NCBI GenBank assembly: GCA_964365905.1
Contig: CAYIRQ010000017.1
Location: 1 to 16,461 of the forward strand
DNA from: CAYIRQ01 sp964365905
GTDB taxonomy: Bacteria; Patescibacteriota; Gracilibacteria; Peribacterales; Peribacteraceae
Direction of reading: 5' to 3'
DNA: 16,461 bases
Shown: positions 7,433-13,893 of the stretch, piece after piece
Layout: each line of letters begins with the position of its first letter
Numbering within the stretch: the stretch's first letter is position 1
The notes under the pieces: generated by a model
Seen by the model: only the letters and a program-made list of their open reading frames with translations
Databases searched by the model: none
What the model was told of the DNA's origin: nothing
Position numbers and translations under genes: made by a program

Positions 7433-7461
7433 TTGAGATGAGAGAAAATATGTGGTAATAT
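7433..7461 (+). promoter_or_regulatory. Strong promoter between sufB and the next small gene
   Basis: TTGAGA (7433-7438), a 17-nt spacer and TAATAT (7456-7461), the latter preceded by TGG to make an extended -10. The box ends 11 nt before the ATG at 7473. This is one of the two best sigma-70 matches in the window and supports independent transcription of the downstream small gene. Confidence 0.65.
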
Positions 7462-7472
7462 GTTCCTTCCCC

Positions 7473-7763
7473 ATGGCAAAACAACAATTCCCACTCGAGC
7501 AGCTCGAAAGGGCCTACGAAGCGATGGATAAAATCCGAGGTGAACTAGATGTCTCGAAAAGAAGTCAAATGAATGCTGCAAAGTTAATTGAGATGATGCG
7601 ACAGCAAAGGGCATCAGCAATGCATGCCAACATTATTGCCGCTTCAATGGGCATGACATCCGAGCAAGCGGAAGCGAGCAGGCGTATAGGCAACATAACG
7701 ATCGATGATTTTATGAAGCAGCTCGAACGAATCATCCGGGTGCGCCGCAGAAGGCTTCGATAA
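7473..7763 (+). CDS. Hypothetical helical protein, 96 residues, between sufB and sufD
   Basis: The predicted product (MAKQQFPLEQLERAYEAMDK...) is almost wholly alpha-helical and Met/Gln-rich. It has a middle segment NAAKLIEMMRQQRASAMHAN, a stretch MTSEQAEASRRIGNITIDDF and a strongly basic tail ending RVRRRRLR. It has no cysteine or membrane segment. ATG 7473 is preferred over the TTG/ATG codons upstream because the promoter -10 box ends 11 nt before it. Position inside the suf run suggests, but does not show, a link to Fe-S assembly; the basic tail would fit nucleic-acid binding. Family not recognised. Confidence 0.6.
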   Translation: MAKQQFPLEQLERAYEAMDKIRGELDVSKRSQMNAAKLIEMMRQQRASAMHANIIAASMGMTSEQAEASRRIGNITIDDFMKQLERIIRVRRRRLR

Positions 7764-7926
7764 AAATTGAGAATTTATGCCTCCACATCCAAAATCTGTC
7801 CATGAGCAAACGAAATGCGACCTCCTCCGTCCCTGCATGTTCCCAGTGATCCTCTGGGAGAGCTTGCTCGAGAGTTCGCGCGATGCGTTCACCGGATTGC
7901 TCGCTGTCAATGACGAGGATGCGCAT
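7732..7926 (-). CDS. Possible small antisense ORF, 64 residues
   Basis: A minus-strand frame starting at ATG 7926 reads MRILVIDSEQSGERIARTLE and continues to a Trp/Phe-rich end (FWMWRHKFSIFIEAF). The first residues look like the first strand and helix of a receiver or Rossmann-like fold, but it is far too short for a full domain. TATCAT lies 10 nt before the ATG on the minus strand, mirroring the sufD -10. It overlaps the end of the 7473-7763 gene by 32 bp in convergent orientation. It may be a remnant of a longer gene or chance. Confidence 0.35.
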   Translation of the reverse strand: MRILVIDSEQSGERIARTLEQALPEDHWEHAGTEEVAFRLLMDRFWMWRHKFSIFIEAFCGAPG

Positions 7927-7935
7927 GGGGCCTTG

Positions 7936-7942
7936 TATGATA
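7936..7942. promoter_or_regulatory. Bidirectional -10 box for sufD (+) and the small minus ORF (-)
   Basis: The bases TATGATA read TATGAT on the plus strand (10 nt before the sufD ATG at 7952) and TATCAT on the minus strand (10 nt before ATG 7926). No good -35 was seen for either direction. Confidence 0.4.
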
Positions 7943-7951
7943 CTCGCATCC

Positions 7952-8689
7952 ATGCAAACGCAGGATATTCGCATTAGGAAGGGAGAAAGGCGCACGGAGC
8001 CCATTCTTCTCACGATCACCAAGGACACCACAATCGAGACCATCCTCGAGGATGGAACCGAGGCCACCTGCATTGTGCTTGAGGTTGCTTCCCCTGATGC
8101 GAAAGTCGCAGTGACCCATCGCTGCAGGATCGGCGCGCACGCGCGGCTCCATATCATCAATGTCACTCTCGGCGGTGCTCATGTTTCGCATGAACTCGTT
8201 TCTAAGATCATGGGCGAAGGGAGCGAAAGCTCCATCGACTGGATTTTCTATGCCAAAGATGCCGAGAGGCAGCGACTCAGTGCCCGCAACATCTTCGATG
8301 CGCGGGAAGGAAGCGGAGAGATCACCGTACATGGGGTTGCCGAGGGCAAGTCACATGCAGCATTCGAAGGAAAGATCGAGATCACCGAGAAAGGAGGGGG
8401 AACAAACACCTACCTCACGGAGAAAACACTCATGCTTGATCCGACAGCCAAAGTTGATGCAATTCCCGCACTCGAGATCCGGACGAACGATGTGAAGGCA
8501 TCGCACTCCGCAACCGTCACGCGCGTGAGTCCGGAGGACCTCTTCTACGCCAGTTCACGGGGCATTCCGGAAGTTGCCGCACGGTTCATGATCATCGAAG
8601 GGTTTTTAGCGACACTTCTTGAAAAGTTACCGAAAAAAAATCAGGAGCGAATATTTGCGTCGATCCAAGAAAAACACGGGAATTACTGA
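7952..8689 (+). CDS. sufD: Compact SufD-like Fe-S assembly protein
   Basis: A 245-residue protein of the SufB/SufD beta-helix family. The C-terminal family signature is intact: DAIPALEIRTNDVKASHSAT, VSPEDLFYASSRGIP and AARFMIIEGF. It lacks the long N-terminal region of E. coli SufD (423 residues), as compact homologues do. It has few cysteines, and the SufB EGCSAP-type Cys is absent, so SufD is a better fit than a second SufB. The ATG at 7952 is preferred to an upstream in-frame start at 7883 because it follows the -10 box by 10 nt and gives MQTQDIRIRKGE. It would pair with SufB and SufC in the cytoplasmic scaffold. Confidence 0.85.
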   Translation: MQTQDIRIRKGERRTEPILLTITKDTTIETILEDGTEATCIVLEVASPDAKVAVTHRCRIGAHARLHIINVTLGGAHVSHELVSKIMGEGSESSIDWIFYAKDAERQRLSARNIFDAREGSGEITVHGVAEGKSHAAFEGKIEITEKGGGTNTYLTEKTLMLDPTAKVDAIPALEIRTNDVKASHSATVTRVSPEDLFYASSRGIPEVAARFMIIEGFLATLLEKLPKKNQERIFASIQEKHGNY

Positions 8690-8930
8690 TGCATCCGTCG
8701 TATCGTTCCTCTGGAAACCCGTTGCTGCCTTTGCCTCCCCACGAACTGCCTGTCCTCAAATGTACGACGCATATTTGATCGTGCATTATATGTCCATGCT
8801 TGCAGTACCAAATTCACCAACCTCTCGTACATACGTCTCATCCATGACGCACCCTGCTCGGTCCCACTCTCTCTTGTAACAATTCCCCGCTGCAGGTGTC
8901 GCTCCATAAGAAGAATAGAGCAGAAAGCGG

Positions 8931-8936
8931 TATCAT
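8931..8936 (+). promoter_or_regulatory. -10 box before sufS
   Basis: TATCAT ends 11 nt before a CTG at 8948 and 2 nt before an ATC at 8939, the two candidate starts of the complete sufS frame. No clear -35 and no Shine-Dalgarno were seen. The spacing matches the leaderless pattern of neighbouring genes. Confidence 0.4.
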
Positions 8937-8947
8937 AGATCCACGCC

Positions 8948-10270
8948 CTGCAATCCCTCGGTCACCAGATCCGGCAGCAATTTCCCATCCTTTCGAAGAA
9001 AATCGATGGTCACCCACTCGTGTACCTTGATAATGCCGCAACAACACAGAAACCGAAGGTCGTGCTCGATGCGATGCAAAAATTCTATAAAGAGGATAAC
9101 GCGAATGTGAAACGTGGCATGCATGTGCTCGCGGAGCGCTCGACGGAAGTGTATGAGGCAGCGCGCACCCGCGTGAAGAAATTTCTGCATGCAAAGCATG
9201 CTCGTGAAATCATTTTCACACGGAATGCAACGGAGGGGATCAACCTCGTTGCCCGCTCATGGGGGGAAGCGAATCTCAAGCGCGGTGATACGGTCCTCCT
9301 CACGCTCCTCGAGCATCACAGTAACATTGTCCCATGGCTGCAGCTCAAGGAAAAACTGGGGGTGAACATCGAATGGGTCGGGATTGATCCGGATGGGACG
9401 CTGAACATGGATGAGCTTTCAGCAAAATTGAAGGGAAAGAAGGTGAAGATTGTTGCCACAACATGCGTCAGTAATGTGCTTGGCGTGATCACTCCCCACA
9501 AAGAAATCGTGAAACGCGCACATAAGGCAGGAGCCCTCTGCCTCCTCGACGCGGCACAACTCGCACCGCATGCGCCGATTGACGTGCAGGAAATCGACTG
9601 CGACTTCCTCGTTTTTTCCGGACACAAAGTCTATGGCCCCACGGGCATCGGTGTGCTCTATGGGAAAGAAAAACACTTGAAAGCAATGCCTCCCTTTCTC
9701 GGCGGAGGCTCCATGATTCAGGAGGTATTCAAGGATCGCTTCACAAGCGCATCTTTGCCTGAAAAATTTGAAGCAGGGACGCCGCCCATCGCGGAAGCCT
9801 GCGGTCTCCATGCGGCGCTCGACTTCCTCGAGAAGGTGGGATGGAAGAAGCTGGAGAAGCATGAGCGGGAACTCCTGCGCTATGCCCTCGAGAAACTCAA
9901 AGAATTTCCCATGATCGAGATCCTTGGTCCGCAAGATCCGAAGAAAATTGCGAGCTGCATCAGTTTCGTCACGTGCAATGAAGATCTTCCAGAAAACATT
10001 TCGATGAAGTTCCTGCCGAGCAATCCGGAAGGACTGAGCAGGGCGGAGGAGCGAATGCCCGTCATTCATCCTCATGACCTCACGGAGTATTTGGGGAGAA
10101 AAGGCGTATGTTTGCGCGCGGGACATCATTGCTGTCAGCCCCTCCATGAGACCCTCGGTCACGCCGCAACAACCCGGCTCTCGGTCGGGATCTACAATAC
10201 GAAGGAAGATATCGATCGGATGTGCGAAGTACTCGAGGAAGCGTTTACCTTCTTTCTGGGGACTACGTAG
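8948..10270 (+). CDS. sufS: Cysteine desulfurase SufS (non-canonical start)
   Basis: A PLP-dependent group II cysteine desulfurase that takes sulfur from L-cysteine for Fe-S assembly. It shows VYLDNAATTQKP, TRNATEGINLVARSWG, LEHHSNIVPW, the PLP lysine in FSGHKVYGPTGIG, and the catalytic cysteine in RAGHHCCQPL (here a Cys-Cys pair). ATTRLSVGIYNTKEDID follows near the C-terminus. A standard start codon appears only at GTG 9020, which would cut off the conserved stretch QIRQQFPILSKKIDGHPLVY that is plainly encoded upstream. The frame is open back to a TAG at 8936 but contains no ATG, GTG or TTG before 9020. CTG 8948 or ATC 8939 are the candidates. About 30 extra residues (TCNEDLPENIS...RAEERMP) interrupt the usual link between SFV and IHPHDL. 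Confidence 0.92.
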   Translation: MQSLGHQIRQQFPILSKKIDGHPLVYLDNAATTQKPKVVLDAMQKFYKEDNANVKRGMHVLAERSTEVYEAARTRVKKFLHAKHAREIIFTRNATEGINLVARSWGEANLKRGDTVLLTLLEHHSNIVPWLQLKEKLGVNIEWVGIDPDGTLNMDELSAKLKGKKVKIVATTCVSNVLGVITPHKEIVKRAHKAGALCLLDAAQLAPHAPIDVQEIDCDFLVFSGHKVYGPTGIGVLYGKEKHLKAMPPFLGGGSMIQEVFKDRFTSASLPEKFEAGTPPIAEACGLHAALDFLEKVGWKKLEKHERELLRYALEKLKEFPMIEILGPQDPKKIASCISFVTCNEDLPENISMKFLPSNPEGLSRAEERMPVIHPHDLTEYLGRKGVCLRAGHHCCQPLHETLGHAATTRLSVGIYNTKEDIDRMCEVLEEAFTFFLGTT

Positions 10271-10396
10271 TATGCCATTTCTATTTCATTTCCATGCTGA
10301 TGCCCACGCACCAAGCGCTTCGCTCTGGTGCGGGGCATAGGATCTTCGGACTCATGCTTCGCTCCTTCGGAGCGCGCATTCGCCTCGAATTCACCT
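10271..10396. repeat. Two GC hairpins between sufS and the scaffold gene
   Basis: TGCCC-a-CGCACCA (10301-10313) pairs with TGGTGCG and GGGCA (10326-10337) around an inner GCG-CTT-CGC. CGCTCC-TTC-GGAGCG (10360-10374) is a perfect 6-bp stem with a 3-nt loop. Neither has a T-run, so these look like dispersed palindromic repeats rather than classical terminators, though either could slow polymerase or protect the sufS transcript end. Confidence 0.55.
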
Positions 10397-10873
10397 ATGG
10401 ACCTCTACGCCGAAAACATTCTCGACCACTTCCGGCACCCTAGGAATTGGAACTCTCAAGCCTCTTCTGACGTCACGGAATCCCCCTCTCCCCGCGGGAG
10501 AGGGGGGATGGGGGGTGAGGGGACAACCGTTGATCATGAAGAGTGGAATCATGCCTGCGGGGACAGCATTCATCTCTCATTGTTGCTCAAGGGAAATACC
10601 ATCGAGGATATTGGCTGGTCGGGCACGGGGTGCGCGATCTCCCAAGCCAGCATGTCGATGCTCTCTGAGGAACTCAAGGGGAAAGACGTGGGGGAAGTGC
10701 TTCGGCTCGGAAAGAAAGAGATTTACACGATGCTCGGCGTTCCCATCGGGCCGCGTCGCTTCAAGTGCGCTCTCATGAGCCTCCATACGGTGAAGAATGC
10801 GCTCCTGAAAGCGACGGAGAAGCCGCTGCAGAGCTGGACAGAGACAGTCGTATTGGAAGAAGGGGAAGAGTAG
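10397..10873 (+). CDS. sufU: SufU/IscU-like Fe-S scaffold or sulfur-relay protein with repeat-encoded insert
   Basis: A 158-residue protein starting MDLYAENILDHFRHPRN, the classic SufU/IscU N-terminus. The three conserved cysteines are C54 (CGD), C79 (GTGCAISQAS) and C124 (RRFKCAL). The N-terminal loop between HPRN and CGD is lengthened by about 18 residues (ESPSPRGRGGMGGEGTT) encoded by a palindromic repeat at 10482-10522. The C79-C124 spacing (45) is closer to IscU than to Bacillus SufU, which has an extra insert there, although the GCAIS motif and the sufS partner favour the name SufU. An upstream in-frame extension to 10328 is hairpin-derived and not conserved, so ATG 10397 is used. It probably receives persulfide from SufS. 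Confidence 0.88.
   Translation: MDLYAENILDHFRHPRNWNSQASSDVTESPSPRGRGGMGGEGTTVDHEEWNHACGDSIHLSLLLKGNTIEDIGWSGTGCAISQASMSMLSEELKGKDVGEVLRLGKKEIYTMLGVPIGPRRFKCALMSLHTVKNALLKATEKPLQSWTETVVLEEGEE
10482..10522 (+). repeat. Palindromic repeat inside the sufU reading frame
   Basis: CCCCCTCTCCC (10482-10492) pairs perfectly with GGGAGAGGGGG (10496-10506) around a CGC loop and is followed by a G-rich tail ending GGGGTGAGGGG-like. The same design occurs twice at 10954-11021 outside genes. It is translated in frame within the sufU product. Confidence 0.8.
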
Positions 10874-10881
10874 TTGGACTT

Positions 10882-10917
10882 GCCCCTCGAAGCTCCCGAA
10901 AGGGAGCGAAGTGGGGC
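10882..10917 (+). terminator. Hairpin 8 nt after the sufU stop
   Basis: GCTCCC-GAAA-GGGAGC (10892-10907) is a perfect 6-bp stem with a GAAA loop. GCCCC (10882-10886) and GGGGC (10913-10917) extend it across an internal loop. It is stable but lacks a T-run, so it could be an RNA 3'-end stabiliser or another dispersed repeat rather than an intrinsic terminator. Confidence 0.4.
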
Positions 10918-10953
10918 GGAGACGGTGGCGCTGGAGGAGGAATGAGAAAAATT

Positions 10954-11021
10954 CCCTCTCCCTTTGGGAGAGGGGCAGGGTGAGGGGCCCCTCACTCTAT
11001 CTCTCTCCCGCAGGGAGAGAG
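10954..11021. repeat. Two palindromic repeats fused tail to tail between convergent genes
   Basis: Copy one is CCCTCTCCC-TTT-GGGAGAGGG (10954-10974) plus a GTGAGGGG tail. Copy two is the reverse arrangement, CTCTCTCCC-GCA-GGGAGAGAG (11001-11021). They meet at GTGAGGGGCCCCTCAC (10980-10995), a perfect 16-bp palindrome. They lie between the convergent ends of sufU and the TMTC-like gene and could act as a bidirectional stop. Confidence 0.75.
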
Positions 11022-11052
11022 GATGTCCTGTTCTTTTTTTATGTTTCGAGTC

Positions 11053-12807
11053 TCATTGCACTCCTCTCAGCATCTCCAAATTCCCCCGTGCTCCTGCGAG
11101 ATTTCGCTGATCCTCCTCACTGAGGCTCCCCTGCTCTTCGTAGAGGGCAATCGCACGCTCGAAGGACAGGATCGCTTCCGGGAACTTTCCCAGCTGCGCC
11201 TGCGCGACGCCGAGATTATTGAGGAGTGATGGATCAAAGGGGTTTTCGGAAGCCGCATGCTCGAGGAGCGGCAGAGCTTCTGCGAACCGCCAAAGCTCGA
11301 GCAGAACTGACGCGCGCTGGAAATCCGTGAATTCGACGTTGCCGGGTTTTCCAAGCTCGAGTGCAAGTTCGAAATGCTTTTTCGCTCTCTCATCCTCCCT
11401 CGTGCGCCGGAACAACTGTCCCGCGAGAAAATGGAGCATGGGCTTCTCCGGGAATCGCGGGAGTTCCTCCGCGAGCAGACTGCCTGCCTCTTTGAGATCG
11501 CCGCGTGCGAGCAGCATGACGATGAGATTCTCCCGGGCGTGAGGCGCTTCGGGCGAGAGCGCGAGAGTTTTTCTCCAGAGAATCTCCGGATCGCGCCAAT
11601 CGAGGTTGCGACGGATGGTGAGGGAGGAGAAAACGAGGAGAATTGTTCCCATGATAATGAGAACTGTTTTACTCGAGCGCAGTCGAGAGACAAACTCCAT
11701 TACTTCTCCATTCGCCCCGCGGTTGCGGGGCTCAGTCGAAGAAAACAGCGCCCCCACAAGAATGCAGAATCCCACGGAAGGAAGATACAAAAACCGTTCC
11801 GCAATGAGTTCGCCGATGGGAATGATGTTTGCGACAGGAAGAAGGAAGAAGAAGAACCAGGCAATCCCGAAGGCGGCAACTCTTTCCCCTCGGCGAAAAA
11901 GCCACCATCCAAGTCCAAGAAGAAGGATCATGAGGAGAATGGATCCGGCAGTAATAAGAAATGGGAAGGAGCTCCAGTCATACTCCAATCGCAACCCCCA
12001 AGGAAACACCATGAGGAGGATGTATCGGGCGATGACAGGAGGCATGAGGAGTAAGCGGTCGAGCGTGGGCAGACCGGCAGTGCGTGTGTGCGCAAGTGGG
12101 ATAGTGAGGCTGCCGAGAGCACCTACGCGCAGCAAGAGATAGATACTCAGTGCAATGAAAACAAAAAGGAGGAGGAGAATGCTGTTCGTACGATCTTTTT
12201 GAGAAATTCGAGAGTGTATAAAGGGAAGCAATGCAAGAACGAACGGCAATGAGACGGCAATCTCTTTGGAGGAGAGTGCCAGGAAATAGGCCAAAGCAGA
12301 ACCCAGCTGTAGGGGCAAGGCATGCCTCGCCCCTACGCTTTGCAGATGGAATAAAACACCAACAAGCACAAACATCGCCGCAAGCAGTTCACTCCTGCCA
12401 CTCACCCATGTGACTGCTTCCGTATGTACCGGATGTACGGCAAAAAGCAGGGATGCTGCAAGTGCAGGAATGTCCTGCTGCAGTAATTTTCTCGTGAGAA
12501 GAAATACAAGGATAGAAGCGACCGCATGGAGAAGAATATTGCTCGCGTGGAAAATCCATGGCTGCATTCCACCGATCCCTGCATCGAGCACGTAGCTCAG
12601 AATCGTGACCGGCCTAAAAAGCCCCGGTGCAACCGGACTGAATGGTTGCAGGAAGGCACTGAATGAAAGATTGCCCGATCGGACAACGGGATGTCGCTCG
12701 ACGTATGCAAGATCATCGTAAAAAAACGGATGTCCGATTGTTTGTCCGAAGAGCACGATTGCGAAGACTCCCGGAAGCAACGCCATGACCCAGCGTGCAC
12801 TCTTCAT
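11053..12807 (-). CDS. TMTC-like GT-C membrane glycosyltransferase with C-terminal TPRs
   Basis: A 584-residue multi-pass membrane protein. The N-terminal helix is followed by FFYDDLAYVERHPVV, whose Asp pair (D31, D32) matches the catalytic/metal motif of GT-C enzymes. HPVHTEAVTWVSGRSELLAA, LSSKEIAVSLPFVL and ERFLYLPSVGF are typical of the TMTC/PMT-like group. About ten hydrophobic helices run to residue 390. The last 160 residues hold several TPR-like helices (for example LLNNLGVAQAQLGKFPEAIL). TMTC relatives transfer sugars from lipid-linked donors to proteins outside the cytoplasm; substrate here is unknown. Its ATG overlaps the SLH gene stop by 4 bp (ATGA), suggesting coupled translation and possibly modification of surface proteins. 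Two palindromic repeats lie within the frame. Confidence 0.85.
   Translation of the reverse strand: MKSARWVMALLPGVFAIVLFGQTIGHPFFYDDLAYVERHPVVRSGNLSFSAFLQPFSPVAPGLFRPVTILSYVLDAGIGGMQPWIFHASNILLHAVASILVFLLTRKLLQQDIPALAASLLFAVHPVHTEAVTWVSGRSELLAAMFVLVGVLFHLQSVGARHALPLQLGSALAYFLALSSKEIAVSLPFVLALLPFIHSRISQKDRTNSILLLLFVFIALSIYLLLRVGALGSLTIPLAHTRTAGLPTLDRLLLMPPVIARYILLMVFPWGLRLEYDWSSFPFLITAGSILLMILLLGLGWWLFRRGERVAAFGIAWFFFFLLPVANIIPIGELIAERFLYLPSVGFCILVGALFSSTEPRNRGANGEVMEFVSRLRSSKTVLIIMGTILLVFSSLTIRRNLDWRDPEILWRKTLALSPEAPHARENLIVMLLARGDLKEAGSLLAEELPRFPEKPMLHFLAGQLFRRTREDERAKKHFELALELGKPGNVEFTDFQRASVLLELWRFAEALPLLEHAASENPFDPSLLNNLGVAQAQLGKFPEAILSFERAIALYEEQGSLSEEDQRNLAGARGNLEMLRGVQ
11714..11731. 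repeat. CCCCGC hairpin repeat inside the TMTC-like gene
   Basis: GCCCCGC-GGTT-GCGGGGC is a perfect 7-bp stem with a 4-nt loop. It is the same stem as the intergenic copy at 13860-13877 with a different loop. It encodes EPRNRGA in the loop after the last membrane helix block. Confidence 0.7.
12309..12336. repeat. 28-bp near-perfect palindrome inside the TMTC-like gene
   Basis: GTAGGGGC-A-AGGCATGCCT-C-GCCCCTAC: every position pairs except one A/C step. It encodes VGARHALPLQ at about residues 158-167, in the loop between two membrane helices. Confidence 0.8.
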
Positions 12808-13817
12808 TCGCCCGGTGCAGGAGAGCGAATATTCTCCGCAAGCTGATGAGACATAGCACGGATGGTATCCGCATGTTCTTGCACATAGGCGCTGTCAGAA
12901 ACCGCCGCATCACTCTGTTTGTATGCCTCTTGCGTCAGACGAAGTGCATCGGAAGACTGGCCCTCCTCGAGCGCTTGAAATGCCCGCGTGAGCGCACGTG
13001 CCGCATCACTGATTTTGATCGTCGCTTGGATCAGAACTTCTTCGGGCATTCGTTCCAGTGCCCCCCACGCAAAGAGACGCGCGCGCGCGGTTGCAAGCAT
13101 GGCTTCCTTTGTATCGAGATTTGGGAGGGCATCCAGCGCACGCTCTACATCTCTCAAAGCATTTTCAACCAACGTGTCGTTTCGCTGTCCCTCACGGTAG
13201 AGAAGGAAGCGATGGATGAGAAGGGCAACCTGACCCCGCGTCAGTGACGCCCCAGGATGCAGATTGCCATCACGATCGACAATCGTCATGGAGCTTGCGA
13301 GCGCATAGGAGAGATACGGGAAGTACCATTGGGTCGTATCCTGCGCATCCAGAGCGACTGGTTCCCCAAATGTCGCGAGGAGCTCCAGATCGGTCCCATA
13401 GGCATTCAAAAGAATTTTGAGAAACTCCCCTTTGGAGACTGTCCGTATCGGCTGAAACGTTCCATCTGGATACCCTCCCACCCATTCCAGATCTTTCGCA
13501 TAGCAGACGGGACGGACGTACCAGTCCTTTCCCCGGACATCGGGGAAGCAATTGCCAAGCGTCGGAAGATTTTTGACGTTCGCAACGGCTCGCACCACGA
13601 TTGTCACTGCTTCCGCTCGATTCACGAAGTCCTCCGGTCCAAAGGAGCCATCGGGCCTGCCTTCGATGATGCCGCGTTCCCGGAGATCCTCAATCGCCCC
13701 GAACTCCTCCCGTGTTTCCGGCACATCGGTAAATGACGGCAGTGCTTCCTGCGCGAAGGCGAAACTCCTCACAACGAGAAGCGTGCCAATGAAAAGAATG
13801 CCTCTCCGCACTCCCAT
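12804..13817 (-). CDS. Secreted S-layer homology (SLH) domain protein
   Basis: A 337-residue protein with a signal peptide (RRGILFIGTLLVVRSFAFA, probable cleavage AFA|QE near residue 22). Three SLH repeats follow: about 28-77 (FTDVPETREEFGAIEDLRER with GIIEGRPDGSFGPEDFVNRA), 90-140 (CFPDVRGKDWYVRPVCYAK with GYPDGTFQPIRTVSKGEF), and a weaker one at 158-204 (YFPYLSYALASSMTIVDRDG with ASLTRGQVALLIHRF). The remainder (205-337) is alpha-helical, without an obvious catalytic domain. SLH domains anchor proteins to cell-wall polymers. The start ATG lies after a purine-rich stretch (GGAGGATAGGCAGGTAGGAT), the only gene here with a plausible ribosome-binding region. The stop overlaps the next gene's start, so the two are likely cotranscribed. 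Confidence 0.92.
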   Translation of the reverse strand: MGVRRGILFIGTLLVVRSFAFAQEALPSFTDVPETREEFGAIEDLRERGIIEGRPDGSFGPEDFVNRAEAVTIVVRAVANVKNLPTLGNCFPDVRGKDWYVRPVCYAKDLEWVGGYPDGTFQPIRTVSKGEFLKILLNAYGTDLELLATFGEPVALDAQDTTQWYFPYLSYALASSMTIVDRDGNLHPGASLTRGQVALLIHRFLLYREGQRNDTLVENALRDVERALDALPNLDTKEAMLATARARLFAWGALERMPEEVLIQATIKISDAARALTRAFQALEEGQSSDALRLTQEAYKQSDAAVSDSAYVQEHADTIRAMSHQLAENIRSPAPGE

Positions 13818-13859
13818 ATCCTACCTGCCTATCCTCCTCCCTGCCTATGTCCTCGATAC

Positions 13860-13877
13860 GCCCCGCAGTCGCGGGGC
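13860..13877. repeat. CCCCGC hairpin repeat between prepilin and SLH genes
   Basis: GCCCCGC-AGTC-GCGGGGC is a perfect 7-bp stem located 16 bp after the prepilin stop (minus strand) and about 40 bp upstream of the SLH start. It is the intergenic counterpart of the in-gene copy at 11714-11731. It could also act as a transcript-end hairpin for the prepilin gene. Confidence 0.7.
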
Positions 13878-13893
13878 TACTCGGCATGACACG

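Noticed and set aside
7777..7977. Plus-strand 66-codon frame ahead of sufD
   Set aside because: It overlaps the sufD start in another frame and ends after it; composition looks like a shadow of the minus-strand frame.
8619..8907. Plus-strand 86-codon and minus-strand 74-codon frames between sufD and sufS
   Set aside because: The plus frame overlaps the sufD end and is low in protein-like features; the minus frame has no initiation signal or recognisable family. The gap otherwise shows nothing beyond the sufS -10.
9020..9022. GTG 9020 as the start of sufS
   Set aside because: It truncates a clearly encoded, conserved SufS N-terminal segment.
13257..13736. Plus-strand 159-codon frame opposite the SLH gene
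   Set aside because: It is an antisense shadow of a confidently assigned SLH coding region.
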